In this document: one piece after another, positions 26,353 through 37,127 of the stretch | Numbering within the stretch: position 1 is the stretch's first letter | How the letters are laid out: each line of letters opens with the position of its first letter | Source: Streptacidiphilus sp. ASG 303 | GTDB taxonomy: Bacteria; Actinomycetota; Actinomycetes; Streptomycetales; Streptomycetaceae | Length of the DNA stretch: 64,000 nucleotides | Direction: 5' to 3' | Assembly (NCBI RefSeq): GCF_020991365.1 | Contig: NZ_JAJLRA010000015.1 | Location: 62,001-126,000, forward strand | Position numbers and translations under genes: made by a program | The notes under the pieces: generated by a model | What the model was told of the DNA's origin: nothing | Database searches by the model: none | What the model saw: the letters and a program-made list of their open reading frames with translations, nothing else

Positions 26353-26395
26353 CCCGAGGACGGCCGGCCGCCCGCACGGCGGCCGAGAGGGTGAG

Positions 26396-26415
26396 GGCGT
26401 GCCGGGCGGCACGCC
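26396..26415 (+). promoter_or_regulatory. Hairpin in crtI leader
   Basis: GGCGTGCC and GGCACGCC form a perfect 8-bp stem with a 4-nt loop, ending just upstream of the crtI ribosome binding site (GAGGAGGGG) and 16 nt before the start codon. It could affect transcript stability or translation. Confidence 0.35.
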
Positions 26416-26430
26416 GGGTGAGGAGGGGCG

Positions 26431-27914
<1,484 letters not shown>

Positions 27915-27918
<4 letters not shown>

Positions 27919-29486
27919 CCGCCCCGCACCTCCTCCGGCCCCAGGCGCAGCCGCAGGCCCCCCGGCGCGGCCGCGACCGCCGCGCCCGCACCTGGCCCGC
28001 CCCCGCCGGCCGCCCCCGCGCCGCCGGACCCGCCCCCCGCACCGCCGTCGTCGGCGGCGGCATCGCGGGCCTGGCCGCCGCCACCGCCCTGGCCGAGCGC
28101 GGCGTCCGCGTCGACCTCCTGGAGGCCCGCCCCACCCTCGGCGGGCGCCTGGCCGGCTGGTCCACCACCCTCGCCGACGGCTCCACCGCCACCATGAGCC
28201 GCGGCTTCCACGCCTTCTTCCGCCAGTACTACAACCTGCGCGGACTGCTGCGCCGCGCCGACCCGGGCCTCGGGATGCTCGTCCCGCTGCCCGACTACCC
28301 GCTCCAGCGCCGCGGCGGCGCCCGCGACAGCTTCGCCCGCGTGCCGCGCACCCCGCCGTGGAGCGCCCTCGGCTTCGCCGCGCTCAGCCCCACCTTCACC
28401 TGGTCCTCCCTGGCCGGCATCGACCCGGTGGCCGCCCTGCCCCTGCTCGACGTGCGGGTCCCCGAGGTGTATGAGCGCCTCGACGGCACCAGCGCGCAGG
28501 ACTTCCTCGACGCCGTGCGCTTCCCCGAGGAGGCCCGGCACCTGGCGTTCGAGGTCTTCTCCCGCAGCTTCTTCGCCGACCCGGGCGAGCTCTCCGCCGC
28601 CGAGCTGGCCCTGATGTTCCACATCTACTTCCTCGGCTCCAGCGAGGGCCTGCTCTTCGACGTGCCCGCCGAGCCGTTCCCGCAGGCCCTGTGGGACCCG
28701 CTGGCCGCCTACCTGGAGCGCCACGGCGCCCGGCTGCGCACCGGCACCGCCGTCGGCCGCGTCGACCCGCTGGCCGGCGGCGGCTTCGAGGTCGCGCCGG
28801 ACGGCGGCCCCGCCGAGGCCTACGACGCGGTCGTCCTCGCCCTGGACTCCGGCGGCCTCCAGCAGCTCGTGGCGAAGTCGCCCGATCTCGGCGACCCCGC
28901 CTGGCGGGGCGCGATCGGGACGCTGCGCCAGGCGCCGCCGTTCCTCGTCTCCCGCCTCTGGCTGGACCGCCCGGTCCGCGCCGACCGGCCCGGCTTCCTC
29001 GGCACCAGCGGCTACGGGCCGCTGGACAACGTCAGCGTCCTCGACCGCTGGGAGGGCGAGGCCCGCCGCTGGGCCGACCGCACCGGCGGGTCGGTGGTGG
29101 AGCTGCACGCCTACGCCGTCGACGCTGGCGCCGACCGCCGGACCGTGGAGGACCGGCTGCTCGCCGAACTCCACCGGATCTACCCCGAGACCGCCGCCGC
29201 CCGCACGGTCGACGTCCGCCACGAGTGGCGCGCCGACTGCCCGCTCTTCCCCGTCGGCGGCTACGGGGACCGCCCGGAGGTCCGCACCCCGCACCCCCGG
29301 CTGGTCCTGGCCGGCGACCTCGTCCGCACCCGGGTGCCCTGCGCGCTCATGGAGCGTGCCGCCACCACCGGCTTCGAGGCCGCCAACCACCTGCTGCAGG
29401 GCTGGGGCGTCCAGGGCCAGCACCTGTGGTCCGTGCCCACCGCCGGCCGCTCCGCCCCGCTCCGCGCCCTGGCCCGCCGCTTCTGA
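27915..29486 (+). CDS. crtU: Carotene desaturase/methyltransferase CrtU-type
   Basis: A 523-residue FAD protein. Residues 1-45 are an Arg/Pro/Ala-rich leader. The FAD motif VVGGGIAGLAAATAL follows near residue 46, then LEARPTLGGRLAG. Features such as RGFHAFFRQYYNLRGLLRR and HIYFLGSSEGLLFDVP are typical of CrtU, which aromatises the beta-ionone rings of beta-carotene to give isorenieratene, with loss and shift of methyl groups. Its ATG overlaps the crtI stop. With CrtB, CrtI and CrtY in the window, the predicted product is isorenieratene-like. Confidence 0.87.
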
Positions 29487-29508
29487 CGGCGGGTCAGGTG
29501 AGCACGCC

Positions 29509-29537
29509 GGACCGCCGCTCCCCAGGAGCGGCGGTCC
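29509..29537 (+). terminator. 13-bp hairpin after crtU
   Basis: A perfect 13-bp stem (29509-29521 with 29525-29537) with a 3-nt loop, 22 bp after the crtU stop. It ends the crtI-crtU unit. Confidence 0.75.
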
Positions 29538-29654
29538 CACGCCCGTGGCCTGCGGGGATGCGCGCTCTTATTCCCCGCGGGTTGTCCTGACAGTCCGCTA
29601 GGCTCCCCGGGCCGGAACGGATTCCGGCACAGGAACTACCGGGGAACAGCACAC

Positions 29655-30485
29655 ATGCGCACCATACGTACCGCCGCCGTCGCGGCCGCCGCCTGCGTCC
29701 TGCTGGGCGGGCTGTCCGCCTGCGGCGGGGAGAAGAAGGACGAGCGGACGCCCGCGGACGCCCTGAAGGCCGCCTCCGCGGTGATGGCCAAGGCGGGCAG
29801 CGCCGCCTTCACCCTCGACGCCCAGGACCCCGAGGACGGGAAGAGCACCGCCAAGGGCGCGATGAGCTGGACGGGTGCCAAGGCCATGGACCTGGCCTTC
29901 ACCTCCGAGGACGGTCCCGCCCGCATGCGGTGGGTCGGTACGACCCTCTACTTCGGCGGGGACGACAAGGACGCCGCGGACCACGACGGCAAGCACTGGA
30001 TGAAGCTGGGCGGCGGGCCCGCCACGGCCGGTGCCGACACCGGGCAGATGGGCGCCTGGGTCGACCAGGCCAACCCGTCCTCCGCCCTCGACGCCGTCGT
30101 CGCCGTCGGCACGCTGAGGAAGGTGGGCGAGGAGAAGGTCGCCGCCGCGGACACCGTCCACTACCAGGGCACCGCCCCGGTCGCGGACCTCGTGGCCGCC
30201 ACCCGGCAGCTCAGCGCCAAGCAGCGGAAGTCGACCCTGGAGATGTACCGGAAGCAGGGCGCCACCTCGGTCACCCTCGACTTCTGGCTCAACGGCGACG
30301 ACGAGGTCGTCCGGCACGTCCAGACGGCCAAGGGCACCAAGGGCACCTCCACCACCGCGTTCGTCTACTCCGAGCTGGGCCGGCACGCGGGCATCCAGGC
30401 ACCGCCCGCCTCCGACGTGTACTCGCTGGAGGACATGATGAAGCAGGCGGCCGGCGCCCTGAAGGACGAGGGATCCGGGAGCTGA
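29655..30485 (+). CDS. Secreted lipoprotein, LppX/LprG-like
   Basis: A 276-residue exported lipoprotein. The signal peptide ends in a lipobox LSAC with the acylated cysteine at residue 23; after it comes a charged GGEKKDERTP linker. The remainder is a mix of strands and helices with repeated DG/Y-rich turns (VGTTLYFGGDD; HYQGTAPVADL), resembling the actinobacterial lipoproteins related to LppX/LprAFG. A role in envelope lipid handling is possible but not shown. It sits in the middle of the carotenoid region between convergent arms, with terminators on both sides, so it is an independent gene. Confidence 0.8.
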   Translation: MRTIRTAAVAAAACVLLGGLSACGGEKKDERTPADALKAASAVMAKAGSAAFTLDAQDPEDGKSTAKGAMSWTGAKAMDLAFTSEDGPARMRWVGTTLYFGGDDKDAADHDGKHWMKLGGGPATAGADTGQMGAWVDQANPSSALDAVVAVGTLRKVGEEKVAAADTVHYQGTAPVADLVAATRQLSAKQRKSTLEMYRKQGATSVTLDFWLNGDDEVVRHVQTAKGTKGTSTTAFVYSELGRHAGIQAPPASDVYSLEDMMKQAAGALKDEGSGS

Positions 30486-30495
30486 CCGACCCTGC

Positions 30496-30524
30496 CCGGG
30501 GGCGCGCCGGCGGGGCGCCCCCGG
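30496..30524. terminator. Bidirectional hairpin between lipoprotein and Rieske genes
   Basis: A 10-bp stem, CCGGGGGCGC with GCGCCCCCGG, and a 9-nt loop in the 49-bp gap between two convergent stop codons. Confidence 0.65.
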
Positions 30525-30534
30525 AGATCGGGCC

Positions 30535-31536
30535 TCAGCCCGGGAAGCGGCCCGTGCTGCGCAGCTCCCAGCGGCGCTCCGCGTAGGCCAGGTCGTCCTT
30601 CCACAGCCGGGCGGCGGTGTGCCGCATCAGCGGCCGGACCAGCGGCGCCGCGCGGCGGGCGGCGGCGAAGCCGGCCCGGTCCGAGGCGGCGACCACGGCC
30701 TCGACGACCGCGGTGCGCGGCCGCCCGTGCCCGTCCGGCGTCAGGGGCGTGGCGTGGGTCTCCACGACGCTGCCCTCGCCCTCGCCCTCGGTGATGCGCA
30801 TGACGACCGTGCGCGGGTCCGGCGCCGTGAAGACCGCCCGGACCGGCACGCCGAAGCGGCCCCGCACCCGGAACGCCACCTCCACCACGAACGTGTCGTC
30901 CTCCTCGGCCACCGGCCCCGACCCCGGCGCGCCGACGACGGTGAGGTCCGCGAAGGCGTACGGGTGGAACCACGCGCCGTGCCAGGGGTCCAGCCGGTTC
31001 GCCACCACGTCCTGCGGCTCGCAGCGGCCGACCGCCGTCGTCACCGCCGACAGCGCCAGGCCGAGGGGCGGGCGCTCCGGCACCACCGGCTCCGGCAGCG
31101 GCTCCTCGCCGCCCGCCGCGTCCAGCCGTACCCACGCCAGCACGCCGTCGTCGTGCGCCGGGAACGGCTCCCAGCCCGCGAAGCCCTTCTCGCCCAGCGT
31201 CAGTCCGTGCCAGTGGCAGACCAGCCTCCCGCCCGTGACCCGGCTGTCGCACAGCGGCGCGCCCAGGTGCGGGCAGGCGCCCGGGCCGGCGAGCAGCCGC
31301 CCGTCCGCGCCGCGCCAGGCGACGACCTCCACGCCCGCCACGGTCCGCCCGAAGGGGCGGCCCCGCCGGACCTCGTCGCTGGCGCCCAGCACGAACCAGT
31401 TGCCCGACGGCCGCGCCTCGGCGCGCTTCAGCGCCCCGTCGATGACGTCGGGGCGGGCGCCGCGCCAGGTCGGCTCCTGCTCGGCCCAGCGGGTGCCGCC
31501 CAGCAGGCTCAGCGGCAGCGGACGCGGCCTCCTCAT
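30535..31536 (-). CDS. Rieske [2Fe-2S] protein, DUF5914 type
   Basis: A 333-residue protein. The Rieske domain (about residues 45-145) has both ligand pairs: CPH near residue 88 and CHWH near residue 108. The C-terminal part (about 160-330) matches the oxygenase-like DUF5914 region found next to carotenoid genes in Streptomyces, with [10 protein letters not shown] as a possible iron-site block. It overlaps crtB by 4 nt (ATGA), so it is surely part of the carotenoid operon. A hydroxylase or other oxygenase acting on the carotenoid is a reasonable guess; the reaction is not known to me. Confidence 0.82.
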   Translation of the reverse strand: MRRPRPLPLSLLGGTRWAEQEPTWRGARPDVIDGALKRAEARPSGNWFVLGASDEVRRGRPFGRTVAGVEVVAWRGADGRLLAGPGACPHLGAPLCDSRVTGGRLVCHWHGLTLGEKGFAGWEPFPAHDDGVLAWVRLDAAGGEEPLPEPVVPERPPLGLALSAVTTAVGRCEPQDVVANRLDPWHGAWFHPYAFADLTVVGAPGSGPVAEEDDTFVVEVAFRVRGRFGVPVRAVFTAPDPRTVVMRITEGEGEGSVVETHATPLTPDGHGRPRTAVVEAVVAASDRAGFAAARRAAPLVRPLMRHTAARLWKDDLAYAERRWELRSTGRFPG

Positions 31537-32489
31537 CGGCCCCTTCCCTTCCTCGCGCCGCGGCCCAGGCGGGCCGCGGCCAGTCGTCCCAGGCCCGCGG
31601 CGGCGACCGCCGCCCGCCGGCCCGCCGGCACCACGACCCGCCGGTGCAGCACCGGGTAGCCGTTGTGCTCGATCTCGTCCAGGATGCGCCGGTACAGCAC
31701 CAGCGCCGTCGCCACGCACGGCCGGGAGACCGGCGCCAGCATCGGCACGCCCAGCGTGGCCTGGGCGTAGATCTCGCGGGTGGAGGCGATGATGTCGCGC
31801 AGCGCCTCCCGCACCCGGTGGTCGGTGCGGCCGGTGCGGCGGCACCACAGCAGCAGCTCCCGGTCCACACCGTGCGGGGAGAGCCGGTCCGCGGGCAGGT
31901 AGACCCGGTCGCGGTCGAGGTCCTCGCCCACGTCGCGCAGGAAGTTCGTCAGCTGGAAGGCGACACCGAGGGCCGCCGCGTGCGGCTCCGCCTCCTCGCG
32001 CGGCGCCGACGTGCCCAGCACGGGCAGCACCTGCAGCCCGATCACCGCCGCCGAGCCGTGCATGTACCGGTGGAGGTCGGCCCAGGTGGGGTAGTCGGTG
32101 ACGCTGAGGTCCATCCGCATGGAGTCCATGAAGTCGGCGAAGTGCCGGTGGTCGATGCGGTACCGGGCGGCGGTGTCGGCCAGCGCCGCGACCACCGGGT
32201 GGCCGCTGGACCCGGTCGCCAGGCCCTCGTCCAGCTCCTTCTGCAGGCCGCGCAGCGTCTCGTCGCGCTCCTCCGTGGAGGCGTCGCTGCCCAGGTCGTC
32301 CACGATGTCGTCGGCCCAGCGCGCGAACCCGTACAGGGCGTGCACGGCCGGACGCTGCGGAGGCGTCAGGAAGCGGGTGGCCAGGAAGTAGGTGCGGCCG
32401 TGGCGGGCGTTCAGCTCGCGGCACCGGGTGTAGGCCGCACGCAGCTCGGGATCGGTGATGCCCGCGCTGTCCAGTTCGCGGACGGTCAC
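31533..32489 (-). CDS. crtB: Phytoene synthase CrtB
   Basis: A 318-residue enzyme of the squalene/phytoene synthase fold joining two geranylgeranyl diphosphates to phytoene. Both Asp-rich motifs are present: DDIVDD near residue 53 and [14 protein letters not shown] near residue 175. FYFL is replaced by YFLATRF near residue 30. Length is normal plus a basic Arg/Gly-rich tail. The GTG start at 32489 overlaps the methyltransferase stop by 4 nt, and its own stop overlaps the Rieske start, giving a tight three-gene operon. Its substrate must come from a GGPP synthase encoded outside this window. Confidence 0.93.
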   Translation of the reverse strand: MTVRELDSAGITDPELRAAYTRCRELNARHGRTYFLATRFLTPPQRPAVHALYGFARWADDIVDDLGSDASTEERDETLRGLQKELDEGLATGSSGHPVVAALADTAARYRIDHRHFADFMDSMRMDLSVTDYPTWADLHRYMHGSAAVIGLQVLPVLGTSAPREEAEPHAAALGVAFQLTNFLRDVGEDLDRDRVYLPADRLSPHGVDRELLLWCRRTGRTDHRVREALRDIIASTREIYAQATLGVPMLAPVSRPCVATALVLYRRILDEIEHNGYPVLHRRVVVPAGRRAAVAAAGLGRLAAARLGRGARKGRGR

Positions 32490-33229
32490 GAGGCGCCCTC
32501 CGCCGGATCCGGCCCCTCCGCCGGGCGGCGGGCCGTGAAGGTGTGCACGATGCCCTGCTGCCAGCCGCCGACCGGCAGCGCCCGCACCCCGGTGAAGCCG
32601 GCCCGGCCCACCCGGGCGTGGAAGTCGGCGGCGGTGTCGAAGTCCAGCACGCTGCGCCACAGGTGCCGGTACAGGCCCGCGCCGCCCGGGCCGAGGGCCC
32701 CCAGCGGCATGACGACCGACCAGCAGACCCCGTGCCACACCGCGCGGTGCAGCGGCGATCCGGTGAGGGTGTACTCGTGGACCACCAGCCGGCCGCCGGG
32801 CCGCAGCAGGCCGCGGACGGACCCCAGCACCGCGTCCGGGTCGGCGGTGTTGCGCACCAGGTACGCGGCGAACACCGCGTCGAAGGGGCCGGTGACGCCC
32901 GCCTCCGCGAGCCGCTCGGCCGGGCTGTGCACGAAGCGCACCTGCCCCGGCCAGCGCTTGGCGCGGGCCTGCCGCAGCATGCCCTCCGAGGCGTCGGCCG
33001 CGGTGATCCGGGCGTGCGGGGCGGCGCGCAGCAGGGCCGCCGTGGAGGCGCCCGTCCCGCAGCCGAGGTCCAACACCTCCAGCCCCCGGCCGCCGTCCGG
33101 CAGGCCCAGCCGCCGTGCGGCGAGCCGGAGATGGCGGTGGTACCCGGGATTGGCCCCCACCAGCCTGTCGTAGGCGGGAGCCGCCCGGTCGAACGCGTCC
33201 GAGAGCTCCCGGCTGCGCAGCAGACTCAA
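32486..33229 (-). CDS. SAM methyltransferase in carotenoid operon (CrtT-like)
   Basis: A 247-residue class I methyltransferase. Motif I is [15 protein letters not shown] near residue 54; ADASEGML follows, and the [12 protein letters not shown] post-motif is near residue 147. It resembles the UbiE-like methyltransferases named CrtT in Streptomyces carotenoid clusters, whose role is not settled. The start is a TTG at 33229 with GGAGG 8 nt upstream, a weak-start arrangement that may limit the first enzyme of the operon. A GTGA overlap joins it to crtB. Confidence 0.85.
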   Translation of the reverse strand: MSLLRSRELSDAFDRAAPAYDRLVGANPGYHRHLRLAARRLGLPDGGRGLEVLDLGCGTGASTAALLRAAPHARITAADASEGMLRQARAKRWPGQVRFVHSPAERLAEAGVTGPFDAVFAAYLVRNTADPDAVLGSVRGLLRPGGRLVVHEYTLTGSPLHRAVWHGVCWSVVMPLGALGPGGAGLYRHLWRSVLDFDTAADFHARVGRAGFTGVRALPVGGWQQGIVHTFTARRPAEGPDPAEGAS

Positions 33230-33295
33230 CCCCTGCCTCCTCGTTGTCGCGGACCGTCGTCCGCGGGACCAGACGCTACCGCCCCTACCCCTGCG

Positions 33296-33305
33296 GCGGT
33301 ACCGC
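33296..33305. promoter_or_regulatory. GCGGTACCGC palindrome before methyltransferase-crtB operon
   Basis: A perfect 10-bp palindrome 67 bp upstream of the TTG start, sharing the CGGTACCG core with the site before crtI at 26343-26352. It may be a common operator of both carotenoid arms. Confidence 0.3.
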
Positions 33306-33347
33306 GCAACGCCCCGGCGCGCCGCGCCGGGCGTCCCGGGCGGCGGC

Positions 33348-33800
33348 TCAGAGCTGCAGCTTGAAGCCGACGTGCGACCCGACGAAGCCGAGCTGCTCGT
33401 AGAAGCGGTGGGCGTCCGGCCGCGCCGCGTCGGAGGTCAGCTGGACCAGCGAGCAGCCCTGGCGGCGGGACTCGTCGACCGCCCACTCCATCAGCTGCCG
33501 GCCGAGGCCCCGCCCGCGCTCCGAGCCGTGCACGCGCACGCCCTCGACGACCGACCGGGTGCTGCCGCGGCGGGACAGGCCGGGGATGACGGTCAGCTGG
33601 AGGGTGCCGACCACCTCGCCGTCCCGCTCGGCCACCACGAGGTGCTGGTTCGGGTCCCCCTGGAGCCGCTCGAACGCGGCGACGTACGGGCTCAGGTCGT
33701 CGGGGGACTCGCGCATGGCCCCCAGCACGTCGTCGGCCAGCATGGCCACGATGGCGGGGATGTCGTCCGCGACGGCGGACCGGATGCCGATATCTGTCAT
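33348..33800 (-). CDS. GNAT family N-acetyltransferase
   Basis: About 150 residues. It has the acetyl-CoA binding block ERGRGLGRQLMEWAVDESRRQG (R/Q-x-x-G-x-G/A type) and the C-terminal SDAARPDAHRFYEQLGFVGSHVGFKL, both standard for GNAT enzymes. The substrate is not visible. Start: ATG at 33800; an ATG at 33809 is an alternative. It stands alone on the minus strand between crtY and the methyltransferase-crtB operon, with gaps of about 100 bp on both sides, so its link to carotenoids is only positional. Confidence 0.85.
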   Translation of the reverse strand: MTDIGIRSAVADDIPAIVAMLADDVLGAMRESPDDLSPYVAAFERLQGDPNQHLVVAERDGEVVGTLQLTVIPGLSRRGSTRSVVEGVRVHGSERGRGLGRQLMEWAVDESRRQGCSLVQLTSDAARPDAHRFYEQLGFVGSHVGFKLQL

Positions 33801-33898
33801 GATCCGCATCGTAACCGGACGTCCGTGCGGGGCCCCCGGGCCTGCCGCGGCGGGGCGGGCGCGCGGACGGCCCTCCGGGACGGCGGGACGGTGGGGCG

Positions 33899-35125
33899 CT
33901 ACCGGGCGCGCGGGACCCCGGTACGGCGCAGCAGCGGCAGCTCCAGGCAGGTCAGCGCCATCGGCACCACCGGCGTCCGAAAGCCCATCAGGACCTCCTC
34001 GCGCAGCGACGAGCCGCCGTCCAGGAAGCGCAGCAGCCGCTCCGGCGGACCGGACGCCACGAGCCCGGCCAGCAGCTCCGCGCCGCTGATCCGCCCGGTG
34101 TCCACCGCCCGCAGCAGGGCCGCGTCCATCGCCAGGTGCCGGCGGCGGTGCGGCGGCGGCGGCACCGGCACCCGCCCCGCCGCGTACGCCGCCGCGACGG
34201 CCCGGGCCTGCCGCTGCGCCGTGCTGAAGGTGTAGCCGGTCGCCGGGCGGGTCGCGCCGCCCGCCGTGCCGATGCGGAACGTCCGGGCGCCGGTGCGGCG
34301 GGGGAAGGCCGCATCGGTCATCGGCACCGCGCCCTCCTCGGTGCCGGTCACCTCGAACTCCGCCACGCCCAGCACCTCCCGCAGGTAGTGCTCCAGGCCG
34401 GCGTCGTACGCGGGCCCGTCCAGCCGGGCGCGGGAGAAGAGGGTGTACTCCACCAGCGCCTCCCGCGGCCCGGTGGGCAGCACGTAGCCGAAGGCCACCC
34501 CGCGCGGGGGCTGCGGCAGCCGGAAGTCCATCAGCAGCGCCGCCCCCGGGTCGAAGACCGGCGCGGCCGTGCGGACGAACCAGCCGCGGAAGTGCTGGAG
34601 CAGGCTGGTGCGGGCGGGCGGCAGCGCCGGGAGCGGGCGGGAGTCGAACACCCAGCGGGCCCGCAGCCGCCGGGGGCCCTCCGGCGCCTCCACGTCCACC
34701 TCGGCGCGGTGCGCCCCGTCGCGGACCGCCGTCACCCGCCCGGTGACCCGCCGCACCGCCGGGTGCGCGGCGAGCTCCGCGCCGACCAGCGCCTCGAAGT
34801 CGTCCGACCGCAGCATCCGGTACCGCAGCGGGGCGATCGGCCGGTCGGTCAGCGTGCCGTCGGGGCCGTGGACCGCGATCCGGTCCCAGGCGTGCCGCAC
34901 CGCCGCGTCGTACGGGCCGGGCCCCGCCTCCCACCAGCACCAGGTCCGCAGCGGGCTGCGGGCCGGGCCGTCCGGCGGCTCGACCACCACCAGCGGACCG
35001 TCCGTCACCACCCCGGCCAGGTGCCGGGCCAGGGACAGCCCCGCCGCCCCCGCCCCGACGACCACCACCTCGGCGTCCTCGGCGTACCCGGCGCCCTCCG
35101 CCGGCCCGGCCGTGTCCGCCGTCAT
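33899..35125 (-). CDS. crtY: Lycopene beta-cyclase CrtY
   Basis: A 408-residue FAD-linked cyclase making beta-carotene from lycopene. Visible: VVVVGAGAAGLSLARHL near residue 20, RTWCWWE near residue 60 (a CrtY signature), FDSRPLP near residue 160, FGYVLP and LVEYTLFS, and IGTAGGATRPATGYTF near residue 290. Start: ATG at 35125 with GGAGGGG upstream; an in-frame ATG at 35278 would add 51 residues coded by a 15-bp DNA repeat and is less likely. It is transcribed divergently from the CBS-BON gene at 35422. Confidence 0.9.
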   Translation of the reverse strand: MTADTAGPAEGAGYAEDAEVVVVGAGAAGLSLARHLAGVVTDGPLVVVEPPDGPARSPLRTWCWWEAGPGPYDAAVRHAWDRIAVHGPDGTLTDRPIAPLRYRMLRSDDFEALVGAELAAHPAVRRVTGRVTAVRDGAHRAEVDVEAPEGPRRLRARWVFDSRPLPALPPARTSLLQHFRGWFVRTAAPVFDPGAALLMDFRLPQPPRGVAFGYVLPTGPREALVEYTLFSRARLDGPAYDAGLEHYLREVLGVAEFEVTGTEEGAVPMTDAAFPRRTGARTFRIGTAGGATRPATGYTFSTAQRQARAVAAAYAAGRVPVPPPPHRRRHLAMDAALLRAVDTGRISGAELLAGLVASGPPERLLRFLDGGSSLREEVLMGFRTPVVPMALTCLELPLLRRTGVPRAR

Positions 35126-35174
35126 CCGCGCCCCTCCCGCACGGCGGCCGCCGGGGGCGTCCGCACGGCCGGGG

Positions 35175-35231
35175 TGCTGCACGGGGACGTCCGGCACGGG
35201 GACGTCCTGCACGGGGCAGTCCTGCACGGGG
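35175..35231. repeat. 15-bp tandem repeat, 3.8 copies
   Basis: Units close to TCCTGCACGGGGACG repeat from 35175 to 35231, just upstream of the crtY start. Read on the minus strand in the crtY frame they give PVQDV-like pentapeptides, so they would matter if the longer crtY start is used. Confidence 0.75.
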
Positions 35232-35291
35232 CCGGGGTCCCGGCCGGGAGTTTCCGCATGGCCCCGAGTATCGGCCACCGGGGCTGCCCCC

Positions 35292-35310
35292 GGGGACCTT
35301 CGGCCCCTGA
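35292..35310 (+). promoter_or_regulatory. DosR-box-like element before CBS-BON gene
   Basis: GGGGACCTTCGGCCCCTGA. It is the best example of an element (GGGACC-N3-GGCCC) that recurs upstream of stress genes across the right half of the window. It resembles the GGGACT...AGTCCC DosR/DevR box of mycobacteria. It lies 112 bp before the CBS-BON start and also upstream of crtY on the other strand. Confidence 0.45.
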
Positions 35311-35421
35311 CCGCGCGCCGCCGCCCGCGCGCACGATGGCAGTGGGGCCCGGCGGGCCCCGGGGCCCGCCCCCGGGGAGCCGTCCGACCAGGGGCGGGAC
35401 GGACCGGAGGAGGAGAGAACG

Positions 35422-36105
35422 ATGGCTGCGCCCTACCGCGTGCGGGACGTCATGAGCACCCCCGTGGTCGCCGTCTCCCGGCACGCCCCCTTCAAGGAGA
35501 TCGCCGCGGCCATGGGCCACTGGCGGATCAGCGCCCTCCCGGTGCTCGACGCCGACCGCCGGGTCGTCGGCGTCGTCTCCGAGGCGGACCTCCTGCAGAA
35601 GGAGGCCTACCGCGGGTACGAGCCGTCCCGCCGGGAGCAGCTGCAGCAGATCCAGGAGATCGAGAAGGCCGGCGGCGTCACCGCCTCCGACGTGATGACC
35701 GGGCCCGCCGTGTGCGTCGCGCCCGACGTCCCGCTCGCCGAGGCGGCCCGCCTGATGGCGCGGCACCACGTCAAGCGGCTCCCCGTGGTCGACGCCGAGC
35801 GGCGGCCGGTCGGCGTGGTGAGCCGCACCGACCTGCTGAAGGTCTTCCTGCGGGCGGACGGCCAGCTCGCCGACGAGGTGCGGCGCGAGCTCGCCGAGGG
35901 CCTTCCCGGCCCGGCGTCCGCCGGCGTCTCCGTCACCGTCGTGGAAGGGGTGGTGACGCTGGACGGCGAGGTCGGCGACGCCTGCCTCGTCCCGGTTGCC
36001 GCCCGCCTGGCGCGCGCCGTCGAGGGCGTCGTCGGCGTCGACTGCCGCCTGCACGCCCCGCACCCGCAGCACCGCGAGCCGCCCAGGACCGCCCCGCTCT
36101 ACTGA
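35422..36105 (+). CDS. CBS-pair protein with BON domain
   Basis: A 227-residue cytosolic protein. Two CBS motifs form a pair (about residues 7-58 and 88-145; RVRDVMSTPVVAV and ASDVMTGPAVCVA start them). A BON domain at the C-terminus (about 150-215) includes VSVTVVEGVVTLDGEVGD. CBS pairs sense adenine nucleotides; BON domains bind membranes or ligands. It is close in plan to the proteins at 37128-37814 and 62608-63444. A DosR-box-like element lies upstream. CBS protein Hrp1 is a member of the mycobacterial dormancy regulon, which fits the neighbourhood. Confidence 0.88.
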   Translation: MAAPYRVRDVMSTPVVAVSRHAPFKEIAAAMGHWRISALPVLDADRRVVGVVSEADLLQKEAYRGYEPSRREQLQQIQEIEKAGGVTASDVMTGPAVCVAPDVPLAEAARLMARHHVKRLPVVDAERRPVGVVSRTDLLKVFLRADGQLADEVRRELAEGLPGPASAGVSVTVVEGVVTLDGEVGDACLVPVAARLARAVEGVVGVDCRLHAPHPQHREPPRTAPLY

Positions 36106-36124
36106 ACCGGCCGGGAGACCCGCA

Positions 36125-36155
36125 GGCGGCCGGTGCCCCGAGGGCACCGGCCGCC
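36125..36155 (+). terminator. 14-bp hairpin after CBS-BON gene
   Basis: A perfect 14-bp stem (36125-36138 with 36142-36155) and a 3-nt loop, 20 bp past the stop of the plus-strand CBS-BON gene. Confidence 0.75.
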
Positions 36156-36306
36156 CGTGTGCGCCTCCGCGGCCGTCCGGGCCCCGGCCCGGCCGCGGAG
36201 GCCGCCACCGGCCGCGGGGCGCCCCCGCGGCACGCACACCGGCCCGGACCCGTACGGCGCCCGTCCCCGCACGGCGCCCCCCACGGCACGTCCCGGGCCC
36301 CCGCCG

Positions 36307-36335
36307 AAGGCCCCGAGGAGCCTCCCCGGGGCCTT
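36307..36335 (-). terminator. 9-bp hairpin beyond Rv1733c-like gene
   Basis: AAGGCCCCG pairs with CGGGGCCTT across an 11-nt loop. The A/T-containing arm ends suit a terminator for the minus-strand gene that stops at 36442. Confidence 0.5.
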
Positions 36336-36441
36336 GCGGAGGGCCGGCCCGGAGGGCGCCCCGGGGACGACGCCCGCGCGGACCGGGCTCCCGCCGCGCG
36401 CCGCGTGCGGATCCCGGCCCGTGCGGGCCCGGGGAACGGGG

Positions 36442-37071
36442 TCAGGACGACCGGGAGCGACCCGACCAGCCCGGCTCGACCTGCTCCCACTCCCGCTCCC
36501 AGGCCGCCGCCGTGCGGGCGTCGATCCGCCGGCGGCCCACCGCCTGGACGGACCCGCACAGCAGCGCCGAGCCGGTGAGCGCGGCGAAGCCCGCGAGGAC
36601 GGCGCCCGTCACGATGTCGGCGGAGGAGCGCAGGGGGCCGGCCGGCGCCCCGTGGTCGTCGACCCACACGGTGACGGTGCTCCTCGCGGGGGTCCCGCTC
36701 CTCACGGGCACCGGCGCGGTGTGCGTCCGCTGCGCCGGGTAGTGCCAGCGGGCCGGGACCGGCGGGCCCAGCGCCCCCGGCATCCAGGTGCCGTCCTGCG
36801 GCGCCGCGGCCAGGGTCGTGGCCGCCACCCGGTGGCGGTGCGCGGCGAGCGCGTCGGCCGCCCTCAGGTCCGACCGGTACAGCGTCCAGGAGAACGCCGC
36901 GGACAGCGCCACCGCCACCACCGCCAGCAGCAGCACCACCGAGGCGAGCCTGGTCCGCGCCCGGTCGACCGGGCGCCACAGGGGGTTGCCGTCCCGGCCC
37001 AGGGCGCGGCGCAGGCGGACGGCCCGGCCGGGACGGCCGGGCTGACGCTGCTGGGGTGCGGTAGGGCGCAT
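36442..37071 (-). CDS. Rv1733c-like membrane protein
   Basis: A 209-residue protein with a basic N-terminus, a TM helix near residues 42-63, an extracytoplasmic segment (about 64-145; it includes RWHYPAQRTHTAPVPVRSG and TVTVWVDDHGAPAGPL), a second TM helix near 150-172, and a cytosolic tail. This matches the two-TM Rv1733c family; in M. tuberculosis the namesake is in the DosR dormancy regulon and its function is unknown. It follows a CBS-BON gene on the same strand across a 56-bp gap that has its own hairpin. Confidence 0.8.
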   Translation of the reverse strand: MRPTAPQQRQPGRPGRAVRLRRALGRDGNPLWRPVDRARTRLASVVLLLAVVAVALSAAFSWTLYRSDLRAADALAAHRHRVAATTLAAAPQDGTWMPGALGPPVPARWHYPAQRTHTAPVPVRSGTPARSTVTVWVDDHGAPAGPLRSSADIVTGAVLAGFAALTGSALLCGSVQAVGRRRIDARTAAAWEREWEQVEPGWSGRSRSS

Positions 37072-37093
37072 CGGACTCCGCCTCCTCGCGTGG

Positions 37094-37120
37094 CCCCGCG
37101 GCCCCCACCGGGCCGCGGGG
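37094..37120 (-). terminator. Hairpin between CBS-BON and Rv1733c-like genes
   Basis: An 11-bp stem, CCCCGCGGCCC with GGGCCGCGGGG, and a 5-nt loop lies 8 bp after the CBS-BON stop and 23 bp before the next start. It may attenuate read-through rather than end transcription fully. Confidence 0.55.
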
Positions 37121-37127
37121 ACTCCGG

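Larger units (their letters stand above)
36106..36441. other. Convergent gap with two terminator hairpins
   Basis: A 336-bp gap between convergent genes. Hairpins lie at 36125-36155 and 36307-36335. No coding frame is supported. Confidence 0.6.
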
